A DNA stretch of 64,000 bases from Anaerobaca lacustris. GTDB lineage: Bacteria > Planctomycetota > Phycisphaerae > Sedimentisphaerales > Anaerobacaceae. The stretch's first letter is position 1. Each line of letters opens with the position of its first letter. The stretch covers positions 186,001-250,000 of the forward strand of contig NZ_JASCXX010000003.1 in the NCBI RefSeq assembly GCF_030012215.1, written 5' to 3'. A model generated the notes under the pieces. The model saw only the letters and a list, made by a program, of their open reading frames with translations, did no database searches and was not told where the DNA came from. The position numbers were made by a program, and so were the translations under genes. Positions 18,592-26,412 of the stretch are shown one piece after another.

Positions 18592-19005
18592 TTACCGGAG
18601 CAATTCGAGTGTGGTCTCAATCATCTTCTGATAGCGCTTCAGGATGGCGGCGTTGGCCTGATACGCCCGGGTGGCGGTCGACATGTTCATCATCTCGATC
18701 GGCAACTGGACGTTCGGCATCCTGACGTAGCCTGCGGCGTCAGCCTGGGGATTCCCGGGATCGAAGACTTGTTCCAGGGCACCCATATCCTGGGCGATAT
18801 TGTAGACGGCAACACCGGCGACGCCGTGGTTGTCCTCGTTGTCGGTGCCGAAGAGCGCCTGGAGCCGGCGATAGGGCTGGCCTTGCCCGTCGTCAACAGT
18901 GCGGGCGTTGGCGATGTTGGACGAGATGACCTCCATCTGCGTGCTCTGGGCTCTCATGCCCGAGACGGCGATATCGACGGGGCCGAACGTGCTGTCTACT
19001 CGCAT
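18592..19005 (-). CDS. flgC: Flagellar proximal rod protein FlgC
   Basis: FlgC is a proximal-rod subunit exported through the type III gate. The 137-residue protein has the family motif VISSNIANARTVDD near its start (about residues 26-40), a short central domain, and the C-terminal helix MMNMSTATRAYQANAAILK that packs in the rod core. It follows flgB by 63 bp and precedes fliE by 15 bp. Confidence 0.95.
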   Translation of the reverse strand: MRVDSTFGPVDIAVSGMRAQSTQMEVISSNIANARTVDDGQGQPYRRLQALFGTDNEDNHGVAGVAVYNIAQDMGALEQVFDPGNPQADAAGYVRMPNVQLPIEMMNMSTATRAYQANAAILKRYQKMIETTLELLR

Positions 19006-19068
19006 GGTGGTGAATCCTTTCTTTCAATACCCATCGTGTCGGGCGCACGGCCGGGTGACGGGTCTGCC

Positions 19069-19431
19069 TCAGCTCCCGACGCGGATGGCTGCTTCGATCT
19101 GGGTGAACCGCTTCGCCAGGAGTCTGACATATGCGGTGTGGCGAAGGGTGTTCTTGACGAGGTTCCCCACCTCTGCCTCCATATTGACGTCGTTGCCGTT
19201 CGGTCGGACGGGGGTATTCCTGGGTTGATGGATCTCGGGCTCGAGCTTGTCGAGATCGACCCCGCCGGACGAGGTCAGGGCCTTGGCCAGCAGTTCGTCG
19301 AACTTGACGTCAAGTCGCCGGTATCCGGGCGTCTCGATGTTGGCCATGTTGCTGGCGATCGTCTTCTGGCGAAGCCCTTCGGCCTTGATCCCGGCCTCGA
19401 GCAAGTCGGTGATGCTGTTCGACTGTGACAT
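19069..19431 (-). CDS. flgB: Flagellar proximal rod protein FlgB
   Basis: FlgB is the rod protein adjacent to FliE. The product carries the rod-family motif TIASNMANIETPGYRRLDVKF and the C-terminal EVGNLVKNTLRHTAYVRLLA helix. I place the start at the second ATG (19431, MSQSNSITDLL; 120 residues). GGAAGG sits 9 bases upstream of it, whereas the same element abuts the first ATG (19440) with no spacer. It is the first gene of the minus-strand flagellar operon and follows a consensus sigma-54 promoter. Confidence 0.93.
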   Translation of the reverse strand: MSQSNSITDLLEAGIKAEGLRQKTIASNMANIETPGYRRLDVKFDELLAKALTSSGGVDLDKLEPEIHQPRNTPVRPNGNDVNMEAEVGNLVKNTLRHTAYVRLLAKRFTQIEAAIRVGS

Positions 19432-19482
19432 CCCGTGCATCCTTCCATGTGCGTACGAACGTTCTCTGACGCGAATATGGTG

Positions 19483-19498
19483 TGCAATAACCGTGCCA
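19483..19498 (-). promoter_or_regulatory. Sigma-54 (RpoN) promoter for the flgB operon
   Basis: On the minus strand the sequence reads TGGCACGGTTATTGCA. This matches the -24/-12 consensus TGGCAC-N5-TTGCA in every defined position, with GG to GC spaced 12 bases. Transcription would start about 12 bases downstream, leaving a leader of roughly 30-40 bases before flgB. Sigma-54 needs an AAA+ activator such as FlrC/FleQ-type proteins, none of which is in this window. The 431 bp between flgB and fliK holds this promoter, the divergent fliK promoter, and nothing else I recognise. Confidence 0.88.
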
Positions 19499-19813
19499 AG
19501 TCCGGTTTCCCCATTCGGACATCGCCGACAGGGCGACAGAGGGTCGTCGGAGAGCGTGGAGGGCCCTTCTGGCCCCGCCGGTAGGCTGTGACGTGGGTGT
19601 CAGGATTCTATACGCGCGGTTGGGTAATTTGACACGCACCGCCGCGCCGACGGGCTCGGCTGCGATCGTGGAAGAGACTTCCTTGCCTGCGGAACAATTC
19701 TCCGCCTGACGACAGGTTGATTGCGGGATTGGTCCGTCATTGTTTTTCTTGTAGAAGCGTAAAACCTTTACCTGTAATGGTTTGCGGTGTGTGTGCTGCG
19801 TCGGTCCAAGGTG

Positions 19814-19829
19814 TGGCATACAGATTGCA
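19814..19829 (+). promoter_or_regulatory. Sigma-54 (RpoN) promoter for fliK
   Basis: TGGCATACAGATTGCA matches the sigma-54 consensus with one deviation (T instead of C at the end of the -24 box) and the correct 12-base GG-to-GC spacing. It lies 42 bp upstream of the fliK ATG and is oriented towards it. It is separated from the divergent flgB sigma-54 promoter by about 315 bp, room for shared upstream activator sites. Confidence 0.82.
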
Positions 19830-19871
19830 GATCAGTGCACGTGTACATAGCCTGCGTTGAGGAATTCGTGC

Positions 19872-21533
19872 ATGAACAATGTTGCGATGATCGTCGGTAA
19901 CATGCTGGCAGCCACGTCCGGTGAGGGTGTGGCAGTATCTCCGGAGGCTCCTCAGTCGACGGGCAAAGGGACGCGCACAGCGTTTGCCGATGCGCCGCCT
20001 TTGGCCAAGTTGCGGGAGGAACTCAGGTCCCATAAGAAGCCGTCGCCTGGCACAGCCCCGTCGCCGGAGGCGGATGCGGCGGCGTGTCAGCCTTGCACGA
20101 CGCCCAAAGACGGTGCGATCTCGGATTCGTCCCCGGCGTCGACGGAGCCAAGGCTGCCATCTGTCGCCGTTGCCGACCTGACCGCGGAAGAGTTGGTCTC
20201 GCTGGCGATTGTGCCGCCGGCCGACGAGATCGCACCGTTGCCCGCTCCGGCGCAGGAGGGTGATGTGGCTGAACTCGATGCAGGCAGCGACCTTTCGCTT
20301 CTGTTCAGCGGTCAGCAGCTCAATGTTGTGCCGCAGACGCCATCCGCCGACGGTCCGGTTCCGACCGCCGCGCAGGTGAGCGCGGCAGCCGAAGCAACGG
20401 AGGCGAAGGTGCTCTCCATCCCGTCGGATGTGACGATCTCCCAGGGCCAGGACGCTGCGCAGGTCTCGGCAACGCCTTCCGTTCAGAGTGAGATCAGCGT
20501 CGGTGGCCGCGACGGAGAAGCGATGCCTCCGGCCGTTGCGCCTGGCGCCGAAGGGCCGAAGGACGCCGCCCTGAACGTGGTGCCGGTGGTCGCGGAGGGA
20601 CGGACCGATGGATCGACGACTGGTGAAGCCAAGATCGCTATGGCCGCCAACGAGACGGCCGGCACATCCAAACCGGTCGATAGCCAGGCAGCGGCCGCCC
20701 AGCAATCGCGTGGGCCATTGGAGGGGCAGCTTCCGACGGAAGGAGCAAGAAGCCCTGATTCCAGTGGCGCCGCAACCACAGTCCGTGTGTCGGACACGCC
20801 CGAGCGCAGTTCGGACGGCACGCGTCAGGAAGAGGGAAAGGCCTTCTCGCAACAGGACAGCGCTGCGCAGCAAGCCGTCGTGACGGCGACGCCGGCCAGA
20901 GAAACACCTGATCTGAAGTCCGCAGAGCCATTGCCGTCTCCGATCGAACTGACCGTTTCGTCCGAGACTGGCCCGGCCGGCGGCTCTCCCCGTCTGTCCG
21001 TTCAGATGCCCAGCGGCGCCGGCCCGGACGCCGCGTCACTGCGAAGCCCGGTGCAGGACATTGGGGAACAGATTCTCAGCTCGGTTCATGCCTCGATGGC
21101 TCGCGCAGACAAACAGGTGCAGATTCGGCTGAATCCGCCGGAGCTTGGCAGCGTCCTGGTGCGCATCCAGGAAACGAACGAGCAGGTCCGTGGGATCATC
21201 GAGGTGATTCGGGACGAGACGCGGCGAGAGATCGAACGGGCGCTGCCGCAGGTCCTGAAGGGATTGCAGGACGCCGGTGTCCAGGTTCGCCGGCTGGAGG
21301 TGGTCGTCTCCGATCAGCCGGACAGGGGGCTGGGCAAAGAACAGTCGCAGCAGGATGCCTGGGCCCAGCAACAGGATTCAGCCCGGCAGGGACATCGCCC
21401 TCACGATACGTCCTCCCATTTCGCGGGGACAGGTAGGAGTCTCGGAGCGGCGCATCGAGGTCATTCGGCCGCTCACGATTCGGCATCCTCAATCGGCACC
21501 GGTTCTTACGATCGCATCGATATGCTGGTGTAA
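19872..21533 (+). CDS. fliK: Flagellar hook-length control protein FliK
   Basis: FliK measures hook length and triggers the FlhB specificity switch. The 553-residue protein has a long low-complexity N-terminal region rich in Ala, Pro, Ser and Glu (about 1-390), as expected for the extended ruler. A compact C-terminal Flg_hook domain follows at about 400-485 (VQIRLNPPELGSVLVRIQ, VLKGLQDAGVQVRRLEV). The tail is rich in Gln, His and Ser. The ATG at 19872 has GAGG 9 bases upstream; a TTG at 19857 is an alternative. No flgD or flgE follows, so the usual fliK-flgD-flgE block is broken here by a glycosyltransferase on the opposite strand. Confidence 0.88.
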   Translation: MNNVAMIVGNMLAATSGEGVAVSPEAPQSTGKGTRTAFADAPPLAKLREELRSHKKPSPGTAPSPEADAAACQPCTTPKDGAISDSSPASTEPRLPSVAVADLTAEELVSLAIVPPADEIAPLPAPAQEGDVAELDAGSDLSLLFSGQQLNVVPQTPSADGPVPTAAQVSAAAEATEAKVLSIPSDVTISQGQDAAQVSATPSVQSEISVGGRDGEAMPPAVAPGAEGPKDAALNVVPVVAEGRTDGSTTGEAKIAMAANETAGTSKPVDSQAAAAQQSRGPLEGQLPTEGARSPDSSGAATTVRVSDTPERSSDGTRQEEGKAFSQQDSAAQQAVVTATPARETPDLKSAEPLPSPIELTVSSETGPAGGSPRLSVQMPSGAGPDAASLRSPVQDIGEQILSSVHASMARADKQVQIRLNPPELGSVLVRIQETNEQVRGIIEVIRDETRREIERALPQVLKGLQDAGVQVRRLEVVVSDQPDRGLGKEQSQQDAWAQQQDSARQGHRPHDTSSHFAGTGRSLGAAHRGHSAAHDSASSIGTGSYDRIDMLV

Positions 21534-21556
21534 GTACGCCGGGAGGCCCGCCGGGC

Positions 21557-22612
21557 TCAGCGGGCGGTTGTGACAAGAGGCAACGAACTTGTTGGGATCG
21601 TTGCGGGCGCGATCTTTCGCGTGTACCACCGGCGTCGGGCGATCTCGATCGACCGCAGAAATGAGTGTTTGAATCGCGTCGGAGAGAACCGCTCGGTGAC
21701 GGTCTTTCGGGCCTGCTGTCCCATCAAGGCGGCAAGGTCTCGATCTTCCAGCAGGATCCGCGCGTAATGCTGCAGTTCCTTCGGATCATCGCTGAGGAAC
21801 CCGCTGGTTCCGTGCCGGATCGGTGAGGTGGGGTGTCGGTTTCCGAGCACGGGCAACCCGGCGGCCATCGCTTCGATGGTGGCCATGTTGTGGCCCGCTT
21901 CGAGGAGCGGGTCGGCCGTGTGGATGTAGAAACGGTGGGTCTGAAGGGTCCTCTTCAGATCGTCCCAGTTGCGGGCGGCCCGCACGCCCGGGATGTCCGG
22001 GTTGTGGCCCACGAGGGTGACCGGGATTCCGTTGAACGCCCGTTCGTGAATGTCCCAACGCAGTATGTGCCGGCGAGAACTGATGAAGTTGCAGATGCGC
22101 AGGCCGCGGGCCGTTTCGCCCGAGTACGGCCGATAGTCCTTGACGTCGATGCCCACGTGGACGATGTCGTCGGTGAATCCCCATGACTCGCCTTTGAACA
22201 TGGAGATGGCCACGACGTGGGCCCCGATCAGTTCGACGTACTTGTGGAGCATATCTTTGAACCGCTCGGGATCGCAACCCGGCCCTTCCTCCCGGATTCG
22301 TCCCTCCAGGCTGTGGTGAAGCACCAGGACCCTGGGCTCGCCGCGTGTACGCACGTCCAGGAGATCGGTTACGTTGTGGGTGACGATGCAGTAGTAGTTC
22401 ACCGGAGACGCAAGGGCTTCGGGCAGGGTGATCAGGCGGGCCTTGGGGGGCAGCGGACGCATGCGTTCGTCCCAGCCCGGGTTGTACTTGCCGTGCAAAT
22501 CGACGATGATGTCGAGCCGATAACCCAGCGTCCCGAGCTGATAGGCCCACGGCTCGTGACAATTGAAGACCAGCAGGGTCCTTTCGGGTGTGTTTGCCTG
22601 CCTGTTCTCCAT
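21557..22612 (-). CDS. Glycosyltransferase, GT4-like, between fliK and flagellin
   Basis: A 351-residue protein with GT-B features. The N-terminal Rossmann-like half includes LLVFNCHEPWAYQL and HHSLEGRI. The C-terminal half includes EAGHNMATIEAMAAGLPVLGNRHPT, a region matching the nucleotide-sugar binding E-x7-E-type motif of GT4 enzymes. A GAGG element precedes the ATG. Its place between fliK and the flagellin gene makes flagellin glycosylation a reasonable guess, but no acceptor or sugar can be read from sequence. It is convergent with fliK, separated by 23 bp, and divergent from the flagellin gene. Confidence 0.8.
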   Translation of the reverse strand: MENRQANTPERTLLVFNCHEPWAYQLGTLGYRLDIIVDLHGKYNPGWDERMRPLPPKARLITLPEALASPVNYYCIVTHNVTDLLDVRTRGEPRVLVLHHSLEGRIREEGPGCDPERFKDMLHKYVELIGAHVVAISMFKGESWGFTDDIVHVGIDVKDYRPYSGETARGLRICNFISSRRHILRWDIHERAFNGIPVTLVGHNPDIPGVRAARNWDDLKRTLQTHRFYIHTADPLLEAGHNMATIEAMAAGLPVLGNRHPTSPIRHGTSGFLSDDPKELQHYARILLEDRDLAALMGQQARKTVTERFSPTRFKHSFLRSIEIARRRWYTRKIAPATIPTSSLPLVTTAR

Positions 22613-23135
22613 GTGGCCTCTGTTCAGTTGATTTCTTGGAAACCCCACCGGCGACGCCTGTCGCGGGAACTCCGCTTGTGGGTCCGTGTGGCGTGGGGAA
22701 CTGGAGAGACGAATCGATACATGCCCCCATGCGGCCACGCCCCTGGGATTATCGGCGCGCAGGACGGATCGGCATGAGAAAAAGCCCCTCCCGAAGAGGC
22801 GAAAGACGGGCCGGGAACTCGTTGCAGGCGGTTCCCAGATCGCGGGCAAGCCCCCCCCATATGCGGACCGATTCAAACGGTTTTTTACGGGAGGCGCAGG
22901 TTTTTCTGTCGGAATTTGTTCTCCTGTGACACGAGCCGGCAGGCCGTATCAGTTGCGCCAGGACGTGTTTTAGAGGGCCGTGGCGTTTTGTGACGGCACA
23001 GTCTCCCCCGTTGCCTTAAGTCCTGATGGCTTTGGACGATAATGACCACTGAACATCGAAACACGGTGAAGTGAATGTGCTGACGAAAGTGAGTAGGGGC
23101 CAAACTGGGGTCTTTGTGAAAAAGGAGATGGAAAC
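22613..23135 (+). other. Intergenic leader region upstream of flagellin
   Basis: This 523-bp stretch separates the minus-strand glycosyltransferase from the flagellin gene. The only sites I can support in it are the sigma-28-type promoter near 23016-23042 and a strong ribosome-binding site (AAAAAGGAGATGG) just before the flagellin ATG. Open frames running through it lack ribosome-binding sites and family motifs. The 5' leader from the predicted start is about 85 bases long and contains two GGA triplets around the ribosome-binding site, which could be CsrA contacts; that is speculative. Confidence 0.5.
23016..23042 (+). promoter_or_regulatory. Sigma-28 (FliA)-type promoter for flagellin
   Basis: TTAAGTCC, an 11-base spacer, then GACGATAA resembles the sigma-28 consensus TAAAGTTT-N11-GCCGATAA. 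The -10 box differs at one position and the -35 at four, but the spacing is exact. It is oriented into the flagellin gene. Late filament genes are commonly under sigma-28, so this fits the predicted role. Confidence 0.7.
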
Positions 23136-23945
23136 ATGTTAGCAATCAAGAACAATCTTATGGCCTCGAACGCCGCCCGATACCTCGGGATGAGCTACGA
23201 CGCCCTGGCCACGTCGGTTGAGAGGCTGTCATCCGGCCTTCGCATCAACAGCGCCAGCGACGACGCCGCCGGTATGGCCGTCCGCGAGTTGATGCGTGCC
23301 AACATCGCGGTGTTGCAGCAGGGGACCAGAAACGCCCAGGACGGCGTGAGTCTGCTGCAGACGATGGAAGGAGCCCTGCAGGTCATCGACAACCTCCTCG
23401 TGCGTATGCAACAGCTCGCCGAGCAGGCGGCCACGGGCTCGTACTCGTCCACCCAGCGGGTCATCATGGACAACGAGTTCTCCGAGATGGCCAGCGAGAT
23501 CACGCGTATTGCCGAGTCCACCGACTTCAACGGCATCAAGATGCTCGACAACTCGGCTACGGTGTCGATCCATTTCGGTGGCGAGACGGACAAGATCGAT
23601 GTTACGGGCGCGAAGATGGATGCTTCGTCCCTGGGCGTCAAGGCCCTGTCGATCACGAGCGACGGCAGTGCGCGGAGCGCGCTGACCACGCTGACCAGCG
23701 CGATCGAGACCAAGGACACGGCGCGGGCGAAGTTCGGATACATGATCAACCGACTGGATGCGACCGGCGAGGTGCTTGGGATTCAGGCCGAGAACCTGAT
23801 GGCAGCCGAGTCGCGTATCTCGGACGTCGACGTGGCCACGGAAATGGCGACGCTGACGCGGAATCAGGTGCTCTCGCAGGCCGGTGCGGCGATGTTGGCG
23901 CAGGCCAACTCGATTCCGCAGATGGCCCTGACGCTCCTGAGGTAG
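23136..23945 (+). CDS. fliC: Flagellin
   Basis: Flagellin is the filament subunit exported by the flagellar type III system. The 269-residue protein has the conserved N-terminal D0/D1 helices (about 1-135: LERLSSGLRINSA-like ERLSSGLRINSASDDAAGMA, GTRNAQDGVSLLQTMEGAL, STDFNGIKML). A very short variable centre lies at about 140-185. The C-terminal D1/D0 helices follow (ESRISDVDVATEMATLTRNQ, ending QMALTLLR). It is a compact flagellin without a long D2/D3 domain, and the last residues replace the common VLSLL with ALTLL. Translation starts at an ATG with a strong AAGGAG element. fliS lies downstream, past a hairpin. Confidence 0.97.
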   Translation: MLAIKNNLMASNAARYLGMSYDALATSVERLSSGLRINSASDDAAGMAVRELMRANIAVLQQGTRNAQDGVSLLQTMEGALQVIDNLLVRMQQLAEQAATGSYSSTQRVIMDNEFSEMASEITRIAESTDFNGIKMLDNSATVSIHFGGETDKIDVTGAKMDASSLGVKALSITSDGSARSALTTLTSAIETKDTARAKFGYMINRLDATGEVLGIQAENLMAAESRISDVDVATEMATLTRNQVLSQAGAAMLAQANSIPQMALTLLR

Positions 23946-23977
23946 TCACGGCGGTAGTCGGATCGCATGACGAATAA

Positions 23978-24013
23978 GGGGAGGTGGCTGATAAGGCCAT
24001 CGGTCACCTCCCC
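23978..24013 (+). terminator. Stem-loop between flagellin and fliS
   Basis: A perfect 9-bp inverted repeat, GGGGAGGTG at 23978-23986 and CACCTCCCC at 24005-24013, encloses an 18-base loop. There is no U-run after it, so it may terminate weakly, act with Rho, or stabilise the abundant flagellin transcript. It starts 33 bp after the flagellin stop. Confidence 0.6.
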
Positions 24014-24112
24014 ATTCATAAGTGTCTGTGTGGGGCTTGTCTCCCTTCTCGGCCTTTTCGAGCGGCCAGCCGCAGCGACCTCCAGGCCGATGTCTTTGAC
24101 GAGGGCACAACC

Positions 24113-24472
24113 ATGAACGGAATCGGTGCATATCAGCAAGCTGCCGTCGGAACCCAGAGCAAAGGCCGTTTGATCGTCATGCTGTACGATGGAGCGATCA
24201 AGTTCCTCAAGCTGGCCGTTCGCGAACTGGAAGCACAGAACTACGCCGCCAAGGGACAGTACATCAATCGCGCTCAGGACATCATCAGCGAGCTCAACGC
24301 TGTGTTGGATATGGAAGCGGGCGGCGAGATTGCCGAGAATCTCCGCAAGCTCTACGTGTTCATGGGACGGCGCCTGAGCCAGGCGAACGCCAAACGCGAT
24401 CCCCAGATGGTCCAGGAAGTTATCGCGTTGCTGGAAGAGCTGAATCTGAGCTGGAAGACCATCACCGGATAG
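24113..24472 (+). CDS. fliS: Flagellin chaperone FliS
   Basis: FliS binds the C-terminus of newly made flagellin, prevents premature polymerisation and delivers it to the export gate. The 119-residue protein is mostly helical and has the FliS signatures YQQAAVGTQSKGRLIVMLYDGAIKFLK and LNAVLDMEAGGEIAENLRKLYVFM in the usual order. The ATG at 24113 gives the canonical N-terminus MNGIGAYQQ. It lies 167 bp after flagellin, past a stem-loop. Confidence 0.95.
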   Translation: MNGIGAYQQAAVGTQSKGRLIVMLYDGAIKFLKLAVRELEAQNYAAKGQYINRAQDIISELNAVLDMEAGGEIAENLRKLYVFMGRRLSQANAKRDPQMVQEVIALLEELNLSWKTITG

Positions 24473-24532
24473 ACGGCGTCTCTTCGGTCGTTTCGCCGCA
24501 CGTGCCGTGAGCGGGCGGATCGGAGATCCACG

Positions 24533-26029
24533 TCAGAAGTCGCGAATCCACTGCACCTGGAAGATGTGGTTGTCGCGGTAGCCGGCGCCTTTGCCGTCCT
24601 CATATCGATACCCAGCCGCCATCTGCCAGTTGGGCCACGCGAAGGTGGTCAGATCGCACTGGTAGATATTCACCGAGGGATGGGTATCCGCCGACAAATC
24701 GTGCGTCAGTCGATCGTACGAAAGGTTGATTGCGACGTCATCGGTCAGGTAGTGCGACAACTGCACGAACACGCTCCGCGAATCCGTCCCCATGAAGTGA
24801 CCCATGACCCGGCCTTCATACGTGTATCCCGACTGATAGATGCTGTGTGTGTAGAACACGTTCGGCTTGCGATGGTGGTTGTTGGCGTATTCGATGCGCA
24901 GATCGGTCCGCCCGGTCTTGAGGATGTCGTTGAGTTGCATCCCATACAGCCATCCCCAGTTGCTGGGCAGGCCGCCCGCCTCGTCTTCCCCCGCCCCATC
25001 CACATAGAGTTTGACTGACCGCAGCGGAAGGCTGCCGCAGTACGGAATGTCGCCCAGAGGCAACAGGATCGACGTATCGAATCCTGCGATCTGGTTGTCG
25101 TTCTCCTGATTGCGCACGGCCATCAGCAGCTTGGCGTAATCGAGCAAGCCCACGCTCGGCATTCCTCGTCCGCCGAACATGAAGACGCGGGAAAACCCCA
25201 CCTCCCATACGGCCAAAGGCTTGAAATTGAGCCGGACCCCGGACAACCTGGCCCTGGGGACGTGGCGATCCTCCTCCAACTCGCTGAGAAACCACTGCGC
25301 TCGATAGGGTCCCAGATGACGCAGGACCCAGGGAAGCCGCATTGGCTGTGGGTTCGTCACCTTGATCATCGTCAGGGGTTGGGCGTTGTTGCTCATCAGG
25401 ATCGAGCCACGATACCCCGGACCCCACCAGAGCGAATCCCGTCCAAGCTGCACCTCGAACCGCTCGGCCTGCACCTTGCCGTAGCCCTCGATCAGCCGCA
25501 GGCCGCCATCGGAGTCGTCCGAGGCGATGTGGAATTCCGGGTGCACGTAGAACGCGGCCCGCTCCCACAGCTTCATGCGCGATGCGAAACCGGCCCGAAC
25601 ATTGGAGCCGGACTTGAAGGTGTCGCCCCGAAGATTCTCCAGATCGGGCTCGCGATCCGCGTACACAAACTTGACGTACGGATCTTCCACCGGTTTGAGG
25701 AAGGACCCGCCGTAAGCGCCGTCGAGGGCGCCGATCAGGATCAGCTCCCCTCGGAACTCGTTCGTGAGCCGGTCCATGATGCTCGAAAGCATCTCGGGCG
25801 GATCGTCCATGCGCCCAAGCCCCTGCATGGCCTGGGTGATGTGCCGAGCCATTTCGACGCGGGAGATGGGCTTCATCGTCAGCATGGCGCTGTCAATCAG
25901 CCCGTAATTCGCCAGTTTGTCGACCTCGCGATAGCTCCAGTGGTCGAGCGGAACGTTCGTCGAGACCAGCGCCCCACAGGGCACAGGCAGAACGATCATC
26001 AGGATGAGAGACGCCGCAATCCTTCGCAT
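24533..26029 (-). CDS. Wzi-like outer-membrane capsule assembly protein
   Basis: The 498-residue protein has a signal peptide (MRRIAASLILMIVLPVPCGA), a short helical domain (about 25-110) resembling the N-terminal bundle seen in Wzi-type proteins, and a long beta-strand-rich region (about 115-498) ending in an aromatic residue (QVQWIRDF), as outer-membrane barrels do. WGPGYRGSILMSNNAQPLTMIKV is typical of the capsule-assembly Wzi family, which retains capsule polysaccharide on the cell surface. I start at the ATG at 26029, where the signal peptide begins; an ATG at 26080 would add 17 residues. It is divergent from the Wza-like exporter, which supports a polysaccharide role. Confidence 0.8.
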   Translation of the reverse strand: MRRIAASLILMIVLPVPCGALVSTNVPLDHWSYREVDKLANYGLIDSAMLTMKPISRVEMARHITQAMQGLGRMDDPPEMLSSIMDRLTNEFRGELILIGALDGAYGGSFLKPVEDPYVKFVYADREPDLENLRGDTFKSGSNVRAGFASRMKLWERAAFYVHPEFHIASDDSDGGLRLIEGYGKVQAERFEVQLGRDSLWWGPGYRGSILMSNNAQPLTMIKVTNPQPMRLPWVLRHLGPYRAQWFLSELEEDRHVPRARLSGVRLNFKPLAVWEVGFSRVFMFGGRGMPSVGLLDYAKLLMAVRNQENDNQIAGFDTSILLPLGDIPYCGSLPLRSVKLYVDGAGEDEAGGLPSNWGWLYGMQLNDILKTGRTDLRIEYANNHHRKPNVFYTHSIYQSGYTYEGRVMGHFMGTDSRSVFVQLSHYLTDDVAINLSYDRLTHDLSADTHPSVNIYQCDLTTFAWPNWQMAAGYRYEDGKGAGYRDNHIFQVQWIRDF

Positions 26030-26250
26030 GGCCTCGGTCAAATCAGTCTGTTGCGCGAATCCTTGCCAAAACGGGCCCAAGGATACGCCCTGGTGTCCCG
26101 CCGGTCAAGGTCAATGTTCGACGGTCGAGGCCGACAATCCGCACAAACGAGTAAAGATTCTGCCGCGTGTTGTCCGATAAACAGCATGGAGCCAGTGTTA
26201 TCTCGGTTGTGCTGCGCGCCGTGGCGTGGCGGCCCGTCGTCGGAACAGGC

Positions 26251-26278
26251 TTGACAACGAAGGTGGGCCTTGTACTAT
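26251..26278 (+). promoter_or_regulatory. Sigma-70-type promoter for the polysaccharide export genes
   Basis: TTGACA at 26251-26256 and TACTAT at 26273-26278 are separated by 16 bases. The -35 is a perfect match and the -10 differs from TATAAT at two positions. It lies 135 bp upstream of the ATG of the SLBB exporter gene in the divergent region between the Wzi-like gene and the exporter. Confidence 0.6.
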
Positions 26279-26412
26279 CGCCGACTCGTCAGCCATGGTG
26301 CCGGGCGGGGTGGCGAGTTCGGCGCAGTGTGTTTGCAGGTGCTTTTCGCAAGGCCGGGTCAGGCGGGCCGCAGAGGGCAGTTCGTCCGGCCGTGATGCAA
26401 GAGGAGTCTGGA

